Origin: Paraflavitalea sp. CAU 1676
Lineage (GTDB): Bacteria; Bacteroidota; Bacteroidia; Chitinophagales; Chitinophagaceae
Length of the DNA: 64,000 nucleotides
Assembly (NCBI RefSeq): GCF_029223285.1
Contig: NZ_JARHUJ010000002.1
Coordinates: forward strand, 682,001 to 746,000
Direction of reading: 5' to 3'
Positions within the stretch are counted from its first letter, which is position 1, and each line of letters begins with the position of its first letter. The position numbers were made by a program, and so were the translations under genes. This document shows positions 1 to 8,649 of the stretch, in pieces. The notes beneath the pieces were generated by a model. It searched no databases, was not told where the DNA came from, and saw only the letters and a program-made list of their open reading frames with translations.

Positions 1-2
1 CT

Positions 3-608
3 TTGGTGCAGGGAGACTATTACCTCGACACGGCGGCTACCTGGCGACAGTTTACCCGGCAGGCCGGCACGCTCGGTGTGGTGCACATCAGCAGCCATGC
101 TGCCGGAGCGCCGCAGGGGGCCTATGCTTACCTGCAGTTGTACGACCAGCCCTTTTACTTATTCGATCTGCGCAACCGGCATTTTGCCCCCTCGCTGGTG
201 GTGCTGGGTGCCTGTAAAACGGCCGATGGCGCCTGGCTCGATGGGGAAGGGGTTAACAGTCTGGCCCGGGGCTTTACGGCTGCCGGTGCGGGTGGAGTAG
301 TGGCGGGCCTTTGGAATGTGCACGACGATGCGGCCCGCGTGATACTGCAGGAGTTTTACGGCCAATTGGGCCGGCAGCAGGACGCTGGGCTTGCCATGCA
401 GCAGGCCAAACTGCATTGGTTGCATGCGCACCCGGAGCAACCTGCCTTATTGTTGCCCTATTACTGGGCGGCTATGCAATACAGCGGACACCTGCAGCGG
501 GTGCCGTTGCAACCTCCTGCGCGACCGATTTCCTGGCTTTATTGGGTGGGAGGGATTGTGTTACTAACGGCGACCGGCCTGTTCTTAAAAAAGAAGTATC
601 TTGCCTGA
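3..608 (+). CDS. CHAT-domain (caspase-like) peptidase, C-terminal part; 5' end outside window
   Basis: The frame is open to the left edge (the first codon is TTG), so only the last ~201 residues are visible. A His in HISSHA (His32 of the visible part) and a Cys in LGACKTADG (Cys71) are spaced and placed as the catalytic dyad of CHAT peptidases. The following GxxxLARGFTAAGAGGVVAGLWNVHD stretch is the usual CHAT continuation. A single membrane helix (about residues 178-196) followed by KKKYLA ends the protein, so it is probably membrane-anchored with the peptidase in front of the helix. Full-length relatives in Bacteroidota often carry N-terminal TPR repeats; whether this one does cannot be seen here. 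The next gene begins 17 bases after the stop. Confidence 0.85.
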   Translation: MVQGDYYLDTAATWRQFTRQAGTLGVVHISSHAAGAPQGAYAYLQLYDQPFYLFDLRNRHFAPSLVVLGACKTADGAWLDGEGVNSLARGFTAAGAGGVVAGLWNVHDDAARVILQEFYGQLGRQQDAGLAMQQAKLHWLHAHPEQPALLLPYYWAAMQYSGHLQRVPLQPPARPISWLYWVGGIVLLTATGLFLKKKYLA

Positions 609-625
609 GCACATTGTTCGTCCCG

Positions 626-2302
626 ATGTTCAACACCACCCGAACCAATTACTTACTGCTCTTACTGTTACTGCTATCTGCAGAATATACTGCCATTGCA
701 CAAACAAAACCACAAAGAGTATTTACCTCTGCCACCGTACGGGATACGATTTATATAGAAGGCGGTAAAGTGGTGTACCATGAACGTATTTCATCTACAG
801 GCCAATTACCAGCTCAACAGCAAGCGCGTTCTTTACCGGCCGGCAGGAATATTGCGCCCTCTGCTACTGCGCGGTCAGCAGCACCACTACTCATTTCAGC
901 CAGCAGTACACCGGGTACCTGCCAACGCTATACGGGACAGGTCACCATCACCGCCTCGGGGGGTACGCCGCCTTATACTTACAATATGGATGGGGCTTTT
1001 TACCAGAGCAGTGCGGTATATTTTGTATCAGGCCCTTCCACGCATGTTATGGGTGTTAAGGATGCCCTCGGCGCCACGGCTACCACGACTGTTTCTGTGA
1101 GTAATAATTTCCTGGCGCCCACCGTCAACATACAGAGTGCCGTAAACCCAACGGGTTGTGCTACCAGAGATGGCTCCGTTACGGTGGCTGCTTCTGGCGG
1201 TGCTGCGCCGTATACCTATTCACTGGATGGTATCAGTTTTCAAACATCCAATGTATTCACCGGCCTTGCGCCAGGCACCTATTACCCGATCGTAAAAGAT
1301 GCCAATGGATGCACAGGCGTCTATCCTTTCATTTCTTCTTTAAGTGCCCCTGGTTGTTCGAGACCCCTTGGTATGGGCTATAGCCAATACAGTTGCACGA
1401 ACGAGGGCAATATTACCATCACTCCATTTTGGGCAGATGCCCCATTTATGCTCTCGCTGGATGGTATCAGCTATCAGTCATCCAACACCTTGAGTAACCT
1501 GCCACCTGGTATGCACACGTTCTATATCAAAGGCAATTCGGGCCAGGTGAGTCTTTGGACCATCGCTATCTGGCCCAATTGCGACATGGTCTTAAACGCT
1601 ACGGTTACCAAAGCAAGCTGTGGCCTGACCGATGGCAGCATTACAGTCACCGTAAGTCGTGGTACTGCACCGTATCAGTATTCCATCGATGGCCTCAATT
1701 TTCAATCGTCGAATGCATTTACCGGTTTGGCTACCGGGTATTATATCGTCACGGTTAGGGATGCTAACGGCTCCGTGCAAACCCAATTCGCTGAAGTACA
1801 GGATGATTGTCCGCAGGTGACCACCGTCGTTAACGATGCGCTTTGTGGCGCGTCGGATGGGGTGATCACCGCTTCGCCGGTAGGTGGTGTGGGTCCTTAT
1901 ACTTACAGCATCGATGGCGGTAGCAATTATCAGGCAAGTACGGTATTCAGCGGACTGGCTCCCGGCAACTATACAATCATGATCAAGGATTCGCGCGGAC
2001 TCGCCGGTAGCACGCAAGCTACCGTGAAGGATCGCTGTATGCAATTTACCCTTACACCTTCCAGTTCTATCTGTGGCAACCACAATGGCAGCATTGTAGT
2101 AAACGTAACTAACGGCACCGCACCTTTTCAGTACTCGCTCGATGGCAGTACCTGGCAGGGCACTCCTATATTTAACGGCCTTGCTTCGGGCAACTATATG
2201 GTCACCGTAAAAGATAATACGTCACTCACTATTACTAAATCCGTTACGGTGGCCAATATTGCAGGTCCGGGTATCCAGGTTACTCCACAGCCAGCCGGTT
2301 GA
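626..2302 (+). CDS. SprB-repeat surface protein, N-terminal part up to an internal TGA
   Basis: The ATG at 626 is chosen because it starts a clear signal peptide (MFNTT, a run of Leu, cleavage after AIAQ). The mature part carries six copies of a ~75-residue unit with the SprB-repeat core: a Cys near the start, then xDGSI, APYTYSLDG, FQSSNVFTGLxPGTYxxxVKDANG. SprB-type repeats are known from gliding and adhesion proteins secreted by the type IX system. The frame stops at TGA 2300-2302, but the same reading frame continues without a gap through two more repeats and the sorting domain. The stop sits exactly where the other repeats have their conserved Cys, so TGY to TGA is the simplest explanation. 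As read, the product lacks its sorting domain and would not be exported through T9SS. Confidence 0.75.
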   Translation: MFNTTRTNYLLLLLLLLSAEYTAIAQTKPQRVFTSATVRDTIYIEGGKVVYHERISSTGQLPAQQQARSLPAGRNIAPSATARSAAPLLISASSTPGTCQRYTGQVTITASGGTPPYTYNMDGAFYQSSAVYFVSGPSTHVMGVKDALGATATTTVSVSNNFLAPTVNIQSAVNPTGCATRDGSVTVAASGGAAPYTYSLDGISFQTSNVFTGLAPGTYYPIVKDANGCTGVYPFISSLSAPGCSRPLGMGYSQYSCTNEGNITITPFWADAPFMLSLDGISYQSSNTLSNLPPGMHTFYIKGNSGQVSLWTIAIWPNCDMVLNATVTKASCGLTDGSITVTVSRGTAPYQYSIDGLNFQSSNAFTGLATGYYIVTVRDANGSVQTQFAEVQDDCPQVTTVVNDALCGASDGVITASPVGGVGPYTYSIDGGSNYQASTVFSGLAPGNYTIMIKDSRGLAGSTQATVKDRCMQFTLTPSSSICGNHNGSIVVNVTNGTAPFQYSLDGSTWQGTPIFNGLASGNYMVTVKDNTSLTITKSVTVANIAGPGIQVTPQPAG

Positions 2303-3718
2303 AATGGCCAGGGCGGTTCGCTGACGATCACGGGCACTGGAGGCACAGGGCCTTATACCTATGCGATCGATGGTGGATTTCAATACCAGGCAAGCAATCA
2401 ATTCAACAACCTGAAGGCGGGCGACTATACAGTATTGGTGAAAGACGCTAATCAATGTACGGCAGTAGGTCAGGTCAAGATCGTGCCGGATATGTCGAAC
2501 ACACCAACGTTGACAGCCACTACCATCGCTGCGGGATGTGGCAACAATGAGGGAGCTATTCAGTTGCAGCCCGCCGGAGGAACGGCGCCTTTTGAATTTT
2601 CGCTATACGGCACCTTGTGGCAACAGGATCCTTCCTTCAGCAACCTGCCATCGGGCAATTATATGATCAGGGTGCGTGATGCGCGTGGCTGCCTCAACAA
2701 TCAGCCGGTATCGGTTCCTTTTGTGAATACGGTTACTTTGGAAGCCGGTAATGACCTTACCATCTGCGAAGGCAAATCGGTGACCTTGCCGGTGCAAACC
2801 AATGCTTCGGCAGGTTCGTTCAGCTGGTCGCCGGCCGCAGGGCTCGATAATACACAGGCCTGGCAACCCAAAGCGTCTCCCATTACGACGACCAAATACT
2901 ACGTTACGCTGGGCATCGGTATTTGTCAGGTGAAGGACTCTGTGGTGGTACGCGTAAACCGGGCACCGGTAGCGGATGCAGGAGACAAAATTACCATCTG
3001 CTCGGGCAAGTCGGTTCAATTGAACGGCAGCGGCGGGTTGACTTATCAATGGCAGCCGACTACTTACCTCGACAATGCAGCGACCGCCGGGCCTACGGTG
3101 CAAGCGCCCGCGAAATCTATTACTTACTACCTTTCCGTCACCGATGGCAATCATTGCACATCGCTGGCGGAAGACGCGGTTACGGTGACGGTTACACCAC
3201 CCGGGGTAATATTTGCCGGAAAAGATACCGCCATCATGGCGCGGCAACCGCTGCCCCTGTATGCGCAGGACGTGAACCGTAGCGGCTTTACCAGTTACAG
3301 CTGGTCGCCAGGCACGGGACTTGACAACGCATCGATACAAGCGCCCGTGGCGACGCTCAACAACGATATCACGTACAAAGTAAAGGGCACTACGCCCGAA
3401 GGCTGTCAGGGTGAGGGTACGATCGCTATTAAAGTGTACCAGGTAGCAGACATCTTTGTGCCCAATGCATTTTCGCCCAATGGCGACCGCAACCATGATA
3501 CCTTCAAGGCCATACCGATCGGCATGAAAAGTTTCAAATACCTCATGGTCTTTAACCGCTTTGGCGAACAGGTGTTCTTTACGAGCCGCGCCGAAAGGGG
3601 ATGGGATGGCCTGTACCGGGGGGCATTGCAAACGGGCACGTTTGTGTGGGTGGCTGCCGGCTTTGACCTGATGAACCGCCCGGTTCAACGCCGGGGTACG
3701 GTTACCATTGTGCGGTGA
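2303..3718 (+). pseudogene. C-terminal part of the same SprB-repeat protein, with Ig/PKD-like domains and T9SS type B sorting domain
   Basis: This stretch continues the frame of the preceding gene after its TGA. It holds SprB repeats seven and eight (YTYAIDG...VKDANQC and FEFSLYG...VRDARGC), then three PKD/Ig-like domains with GxDxTICxGKSV...YxWxP...LD motifs. The last ~90 residues are the gliding-motility-associated C-terminal domain: IFVPNAFSPNGDRNHDTF, then VFNRFGEQVFFTS, GWDGLYRG and TGTFVWV. A gene caller may start it at ATG 2435, but that lies inside a repeat and has no signal peptide, so it is not an independent gene. If the TGA is a sequencing error, 626-3718 is one intact gene of about 1030 codons. 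Confidence 0.75.
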
Positions 3719-3752
3719 TGGAGTGCTGTCGGCTTCAGCTGCGCCGCCCGGT

Positions 3753-5147
3753 CTACTTTCTCGTCATCAGGGCTTTTTTGATCACTGCTTTTTCGTCCAG
3801 CATTTCTTTATCGGTTAGTATAATGTCAGGCACCAGTCGGTTACCATCTTTGGTCTCCTTGCCGGCCGGCCTGATCCATTCTTTGACGCCAAAGCGCAGG
3901 TCGATCTTCGTATGCGGGAGTTTGGTATTGTACATTTCACCAAAATGATTAGGGTGACCATCTGCGGGCTCCTGACCGGCAATGGGGGCGATCGCATTGT
4001 CTTTGATCAGCGTAGCGAACAGGATAGCGCTGGAGAAGGTATGCTTGCCTACCAATACCATCACTTTGCCGGTAAAAGGGTAGGGCACTACTGGTGGTGT
4101 AACGGTGCCGGGTTGAAATTGTATGGTCTCACCGATGGGTGTATTGTTGTATTGTTCATTCTTAAAGCCCCATGACTCGTACAGGCGCTGGTATTCGGCA
4201 CTGCGTTTCCAGGTAGATCGATAATCCTGATAGGGCTTTCTGTTGATGTATGCGATGAGGTAATCACCCACTGCTGAATTACCGCCTTCGTTATTGCTCA
4301 CATCGATCACCAGGTTCTTTATGCCTGTCTCTTTGATGACATTGAAAATGCTGTCGATCCTGGCGCGGATGGTATTGAGCGTGTAGGGCCCGGTTTTCTT
4401 GGCATCGAAAGAGCAGGCATCGATAAAGCCGGTGTTGCCGGTTTGGTGATAGCGTATCCTTTCTGTGCAATTGGTTTTGCCGGCCTGCTGATCGTAATAA
4501 ACATTCCAGGCTTCGAGGTCAACGCCGGCTACGCGGTAGGTTTTACCTTCCAGCAGGCGGATGCTGAAACTGGTATCGTTGCGGGTGTTGGCCCAGCCGA
4601 AATAGTAGCCAAAACGACGCACGACTGTTGCTGCTCTTTGATCGGCATATCCGCTGGCAAAATTGGCGCAGCGATCTATCCAGGTGTTGATGTCTACCCC
4701 GTTTATCTCTGCGATGGCCTGTCCTGATTTCACCAGGTGATTGCCTGCCAGGAGATCTGCCACGTAGTAAAAAGCTCCCTTTTTCTCCAGGGTAAAAGGC
4801 AGGAATACCGGCTGCACATTGAGCGCCGCCGTAAGCCGGCTTTGCGGCATGCCGATATTGGCATGTTCATCGGCCAGGTGAGCGATGGCAGGTTTTAAAA
4901 GGCGCAGGAAGGCGGTGGCGTTCAACGGATGGGTAATCTGCGATTGGAGGCTATTGAATAGCTGATCGTATTGTGCCCGGTTGTATTCAGTATGCGGAAA
5001 CGCGTGCACATCATATACCTGTTTTTTAAGATAGGCGAGGTCTTCCTGTAAATGCGCTACGCTGTACAAACTGTCGCTGGGAGTAACCTGCGCGTGGAGG
5101 GCCTGCCATCCGGCGAGGCAAGTCAAGAATAGAAGGGTTGTTTTCAT
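3753..5147 (-). CDS. S41 family peptidase (C-terminal processing peptidase-like), exported
   Basis: A 464-residue protein with a signal peptide (MKTTLLFLTCLAGWQALHAQ). The C-terminal third has the S41 core: IKNLVIDVSNNEGGN is the conserved strand-turn, and VLVGKHTFSSAILFA contains the nucleophile Ser (372/373), followed by the LPHTKIDLRFGVKEW strand and the xPDI motif (RLVPDI). The middle region (FYYVADLLAGNHLVKSGQAIAEINGVD) resembles a PDZ-like substrate-binding segment. S41 enzymes cleave peptides or damaged exported proteins; the specific substrate is unknown. It is convergent with the broken surface-protein gene, 34 bases apart. Confidence 0.85.
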   Translation of the reverse strand: MKTTLLFLTCLAGWQALHAQVTPSDSLYSVAHLQEDLAYLKKQVYDVHAFPHTEYNRAQYDQLFNSLQSQITHPLNATAFLRLLKPAIAHLADEHANIGMPQSRLTAALNVQPVFLPFTLEKKGAFYYVADLLAGNHLVKSGQAIAEINGVDINTWIDRCANFASGYADQRAATVVRRFGYYFGWANTRNDTSFSIRLLEGKTYRVAGVDLEAWNVYYDQQAGKTNCTERIRYHQTGNTGFIDACSFDAKKTGPYTLNTIRARIDSIFNVIKETGIKNLVIDVSNNEGGNSAVGDYLIAYINRKPYQDYRSTWKRSAEYQRLYESWGFKNEQYNNTPIGETIQFQPGTVTPPVVPYPFTGKVMVLVGKHTFSSAILFATLIKDNAIAPIAGQEPADGHPNHFGEMYNTKLPHTKIDLRFGVKEWIRPAGKETKDGNRLVPDIILTDKEMLDEKAVIKKALMTRK

Positions 5148-5347
5148 TGGAAACAGTGAGGCTTGGTGTTACAAGCGGTTATGCTTACAAGATAATGCCT
5201 GTACCCATATCTGTTGCACCGCCTCAGACATATTTAACATTCTAATGGAAGTCATGCCAGCTCATGATCAGTTGGTGGGCTTGCGAAATGCACGGTCTGC
5301 TGTAACTTCGACGAGTAACCTGCGACTAAAGGATTACTGAAGTACCT

Positions 5348-6412
5348 ATGACCCCACGATCCGAAAAATATAAATATCTGTACTGGCCATTTGTGATCAT
5401 CCTGTTCACCTGCATTGGCGGTTATTCATTGTTGCACTGGCTATGGGTTTCGGTATTTGCCTGGAGCGATCCGCACATTCAACTCTCTCATTGGGTGTTG
5501 CCTATCATATTGGTGTGGACTGTTTCAAGCCTTTATTTCATCAAACGGGTTAACCTGCTGGAGGGCCCTAAAAAGTACCGCAATGACCGTTCGGGCTATT
5601 TGGCGGTGATCGGCATCCTGGTTGTGGGCCCGATGGTGTCCAGCCAGTATCTACTGATGGATATAGCAGGGCAACGCAAGCAGCTGAATGATCCATCGGA
5701 GGTGCTGAGTCAGCAAGGCGCCAGGTATTATACGATCAAGGATCATAAAGCCGATCGTTACAATACCTATAGAAGGGAATTCATCACTTATTCAGGCGGA
5801 AGAAGAACCAGCACGAAAAATACGCTGGTGATCGTATTGCCCGTATATGCAACCAAGGATTTCCCCCTACAGTCGCTTCAAAAAGATGCCTGGCAGATCG
5901 ATACTGCCTCCAGGGAGTTTCAAACAGGCAATTTGTATGCTAAAAATGAAAGTGCCGGAAATGTTAAAAAGCCTCAACCCGGCACAGTTTCAGCGATATG
6001 GCTTTGCTTTATGTACGATACTTCTATCAGCCGGGATATAAGTGAGTTCAGGCGGAAAGCGGCTATGGAGCGATTCATTCAACATTCGATCGAAGACTTC
6101 CAGCGACACGATCCGGATAACTTCTCCTACCTGGTGCGTCCTGCTAACAATGACGATCGCTTACAACTGGAGGTAACAGTACGGGAAGCCTTTCGTGACT
6201 ACGAGCAAACACCTTTCGTGGTGATGCCTGTATTCGAACCGTATCATAACCGTTATTCGACGTCGATGGGGTATTTTGTCATATTCACTGCTGCGGCTTT
6301 GATTTTATGGCTACTGCAATTGGCCACCGTAAAGGTCGATAAAAAAGGATGGCAACAATACGTTGCAAACCGCAGGCGCGCACCTTTACGGGGAGCAACC
6401 ACGTATAGCTAA
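5348..6412 (+). CDS. Membrane protein of unknown function (rhomboid-associated N-terminal-like region)
   Basis: A 354-residue protein with about four predicted membrane helices: two near residues 13-33 and 48-64, one near 83-100 and one near 308-326. Between helices three and four lies a ~200-residue soluble region (YYTIKDH...VIVLPVYATKDF...AIWLCFMYDTSIS...FSYLVRP...FVVMPVFEPYHNR). From memory, this region resembles the one preceding the catalytic part of some Bacteroidota rhomboid proteases, but no rhomboid GxSG/His membrane core is present here. That comparison is a recollection and was not tested. The gene ends overlapping by 4 bases the stop of the convergent LacI gene. Confidence 0.6.
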   Translation: MTPRSEKYKYLYWPFVIILFTCIGGYSLLHWLWVSVFAWSDPHIQLSHWVLPIILVWTVSSLYFIKRVNLLEGPKKYRNDRSGYLAVIGILVVGPMVSSQYLLMDIAGQRKQLNDPSEVLSQQGARYYTIKDHKADRYNTYRREFITYSGGRRTSTKNTLVIVLPVYATKDFPLQSLQKDAWQIDTASREFQTGNLYAKNESAGNVKKPQPGTVSAIWLCFMYDTSISRDISEFRRKAAMERFIQHSIEDFQRHDPDNFSYLVRPANNDDRLQLEVTVREAFRDYEQTPFVVMPVFEPYHNRYSTSMGYFVIFTAAALILWLLQLATVKVDKKGWQQYVANRRRAPLRGATTYS

Positions 6413-7434
6413 CCCAGATCGCGCCCGGTAGTAGATTCCCGCACCACCAGTGCCGATGGCACTACGACCGTCTCGGCCTTGAGTGTTACATTCGTTTTCT
6501 TCAGACTATTGAACAATACTTCCGCAGCCAGTTTGCCCATCGCGAATGCCGGCTGGGTAATGGTAGTCAGTGAAGGATTGAGTATGGGCGCCGTCGTCTG
6601 GTTCGAGAAGCTGATCACTTTCAGCTTACCCGGTATAGCGATTTTCAATTCTTTACAGGCCAGGTATACCGCCGCCGTTAATTTCTCTACCGAAGCAATG
6701 ATGCCATCGGGGCGATCCTTGCGTTGCAAGAGCTCCTTGATGATCCGCAGGTTCTCTTCCTCATTATCTGTACACATCACCAGGTTGCGCTCATTAAAAG
6801 GGGTACGATGCGCTGTGAGCGCCTGCTTTACGCCCGCCAGCCGGTTGCGGCTGATGGACAGGCTGCCGGAGATGGTGAGGTAGGCAATGTTGCGGCAGCC
6901 CTGGTCTATGAGGTGCTGGGCGGCGAGCTGTCCGCTTTCGCGGTCGTTGGTAGTAATGCGGGTGGTGGCCGTTTCTTCACAAACGCGGTCGAAGAATACC
7001 ACGGGTATTCCCCGTTGCATCATATCGATGATGTGCTCGTCGTTGGTCGTTTCGTTCGAAATGGAGATCAATACACCATCTACCCGGCCGCTCTGGAAGT
7101 CGGACAGGATGGCCTGTTCGCGTTCCATCTGTTCATGGGTGAGATAGATCAATACATGGTAGCCTTTTTCGCGGGCGATGGATTCTATACCATTGATGGC
7201 CATGGAAAAGAAGCTGTCGGCCACTTCGGGCAATACCACGGCAATGGTTTTGCTTTTCCTTTTGCGCAGACTGCTGGCATAAGGGTTGGGAACGTAATTG
7301 AGCTTTTTCGCAAGGGCCAGCACCTTCTGTTTGGTTTGCTCACTGATCTCATGACTGTCAGTGAACACCTTCGACACGGTCGATACGGAGAGTTGCAGTT
7401 CCTTCGCTAATAGCTTCATGCTGATATTAGGCAT
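6409..7434 (-). CDS. LacI family transcriptional regulator
   Basis: The N-terminus (ISMKLLAKELQLSVSTVSKVFTDSHEISEQTKQKV) is a LacI-type helix-turn-helix plus hinge (NPYASSLRKRKSKTIAVVLP). The rest is a periplasmic-binding-protein-like effector domain (FFSMAINGIESIAREKGYHVLI, DGVLISIS, PVVFFDRV, ITQPAFAMGKLAAEVL), 341 residues in all. The frame extends to a TTG at 7455, but that overlaps the -7 promoter box, so ATG 7434 is preferred; ATG 7419 is also possible. It is divergent from inositol oxygenase, with an operator-like palindrome between them, so it probably controls inositol genes and itself. The effector cannot be told from sequence. Confidence 0.88.
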   Translation of the reverse strand: MPNISMKLLAKELQLSVSTVSKVFTDSHEISEQTKQKVLALAKKLNYVPNPYASSLRKRKSKTIAVVLPEVADSFFSMAINGIESIAREKGYHVLIYLTHEQMEREQAILSDFQSGRVDGVLISISNETTNDEHIIDMMQRGIPVVFFDRVCEETATTRITTNDRESGQLAAQHLIDQGCRNIAYLTISGSLSISRNRLAGVKQALTAHRTPFNERNLVMCTDNEEENLRIIKELLQRKDRPDGIIASVEKLTAAVYLACKELKIAIPGKLKVISFSNQTTAPILNPSLTTITQPAFAMGKLAAEVLFNSLKKTNVTLKAETVVVPSALVVRESTTGRDLG

Positions 7435-7452
7435 AGGGCGCTGAGTATGATT

Positions 7453-7484
7453 CAAATGTAACCATTTCCCCGCAACCGGTTTCG
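7453..7484 (-). promoter_or_regulatory. Promoter -7 box and operator palindrome of the LacI-type regulator
   Basis: On the minus strand TACATTTG (7460-7453) matches the Bacteroidota -7 consensus TAnnTTTG. Directly upstream lies the palindrome CGCAACCGGTTTCG (7471-7484, plus strand), a typical LacI-type site with a central CG. A 13/14 match lies at 38824-38837 and the core ACCGGTTGC recurs at 8589-8597 before the symporter. A recognisable -33 TTTG is not seen. The position suggests autorepression and control of the divergent inositol oxygenase gene. Confidence 0.6.
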
Positions 7485-7583
7485 TAAATAAATAGGTAAA
7501 AAATTGATCATATACTCCGAAATCGGTGCAAATTAGAGGTAGCGATCCCGCCTTATTATATTGAATAAACCATCATTTGCCGT

Positions 7584-8471
7584 ATGACACCAGTCAACAA
7601 ATTAACGGAAGCCGAAATCAATCCTTTGAAAAGTCTGGACGAATGGGAAGACGCCGTACTCGAGCGCTATCCCGATCCGGATTCAATTGCCACCAGCAAG
7701 AAGACCGAAGAATACCGTAATTATGAAGCGCCGGTACGCGACACCGTGCGTGAATTCTACCGGCTCAACCACACTTACCAGACTTACGATTTCGTACAGG
7801 ATAAAAAAGCGAACTATCTCAAATTCGATAAAAAGGAAATGCCCGTGTGGGACGCCTTCCAGTTCCTCAACCAACTGGTAGATGATTCCGATCCCGATAC
7901 GGACCTCGATCAGTTTCAGCACCTGCTGCAAACATCTGAAGCCATCCGTGCCGACGGGCATCCCGATTGGATGGTGATGGTGGGTCTCATGCACGACATG
8001 GGTAAAGTGCTTTGCCTCTTTGGCGAGCCGCAATGGGCGGTTGTGGGCGATACCTTCCCGGTAGGTTGCGCCTACTCGGATAAGATCGTGTATCCCGAGT
8101 TCTTCAGCAACAATCCTGATTATGCCGACGAACGTTTCAATACAAAATATGGTGTTTACAGTGAAGGCTGTGGTCTAAGGAATGTAGACATGTCATGGGG
8201 TCACGACGAGTATGTGTACCAGATGATGAAAGACTACCTGCCCGAACCAGGTTTGTACATGTTGCGTTATCACTCATTTTATGCCTGGCATAGAGAAGGG
8301 GAGTACGACCACCTGCTCGATGACCACGACCGCGAAATGCTGAAATGGGTGAAACTCTTTAATCCATACGACCTCTATTCCAAGAACCCGACGCCGCCCA
8401 ACTGGAACGAGCTGCGTCCCTATTACCAGGAACTGGCGAACAAGTACCTGCCCGATAGACTAAAGTTCTAA
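7584..8471 (+). CDS. myo-Inositol oxygenase
   Basis: The 295-residue protein aligns by eye along its length with the animal/plant inositol oxygenase family. It has the di-iron ligands in order: His126 (DGHPDW), His137-Asp138 (GLMHDMGKVL), His207 (MSWGHDEY), His230 (LRYHSFYAWH) and Asp263 (FNPYDLYSK). GEPQWAVVGDTFPVGC is also a family signature. The enzyme splits the ring of myo-inositol with O2 to give D-glucuronate. It is followed 178 bases later by a sodium:solute symporter that may import the substrate, and is divergent from the LacI regulator. It is cytosolic, with no signal peptide. Confidence 0.95.
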   Translation: MTPVNKLTEAEINPLKSLDEWEDAVLERYPDPDSIATSKKTEEYRNYEAPVRDTVREFYRLNHTYQTYDFVQDKKANYLKFDKKEMPVWDAFQFLNQLVDDSDPDTDLDQFQHLLQTSEAIRADGHPDWMVMVGLMHDMGKVLCLFGEPQWAVVGDTFPVGCAYSDKIVYPEFFSNNPDYADERFNTKYGVYSEGCGLRNVDMSWGHDEYVYQMMKDYLPEPGLYMLRYHSFYAWHREGEYDHLLDDHDREMLKWVKLFNPYDLYSKNPTPPNWNELRPYYQELANKYLPDRLKF

Positions 8472-8479
8472 GCTGCCTC

Positions 8480-8519
8480 GCAATGGCAAAGGCCCAAGGG
8501 GGATATAGCTTGCCATTGC
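8480..8519. terminator. Hairpin between inositol oxygenase and symporter genes
   Basis: GCAATGGCAA (8480-8489) and TTGCCATTGC (8510-8519) form a perfect 10-base-pair stem with a 20-base loop just after the oxygenase stop. No T-run follows on either side, so it may act as a weak terminator, an mRNA-stabilising 3' hairpin or nothing. Confidence 0.4.
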
Positions 8520-8595
8520 CGGGGCCGCCCGCTCTCCCGTCTTCAATCTGTTTTCAAAGGTCACATAAGATCAGAACGACACTGAAGGACCGGTT

Positions 8596-8625
8596 GCAGC
8601 TATAAGTTTATTAACTTGTAGCTGC
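8596..8625. promoter_or_regulatory. 13-bp inverted repeat upstream of the symporter
   Basis: GCAGCTATAAGTT (8596-8608) and AACTTGTAGCTGC (8613-8625) are inverted copies matching at 12 of 13 positions around a TATT loop, ending 24 bases before the symporter ATG. The left arm is preceded by ACCGGTTGC (8589-8597), a partial copy of the LacI-like operator. It could be a binding site or a leader hairpin affecting translation. Confidence 0.5.
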
Positions 8626-8649
8626 ATCGGACCTCAGTAATACTGCTGT

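Noticed and set aside
2300-2302. TGA read as Cys or selenocysteine
   Set aside because: TGA is used as a normal stop in other genes here, for example at 606-608 and 53238-53240, and no SECIS-like structure or selenocysteine gene was seen.
966-2700. CRISPR-like periodic repeats
   Set aside because: The ~225-base period is protein-level SprB repeats with diverged codons, not short identical repeats with spacers.
2603-3688. 361-codon antisense open frame opposite the surface-protein gene
   Set aside because: Its product has no domain or signal, while the plus strand encodes recognisable PKD and sorting domains; it is a shadow.
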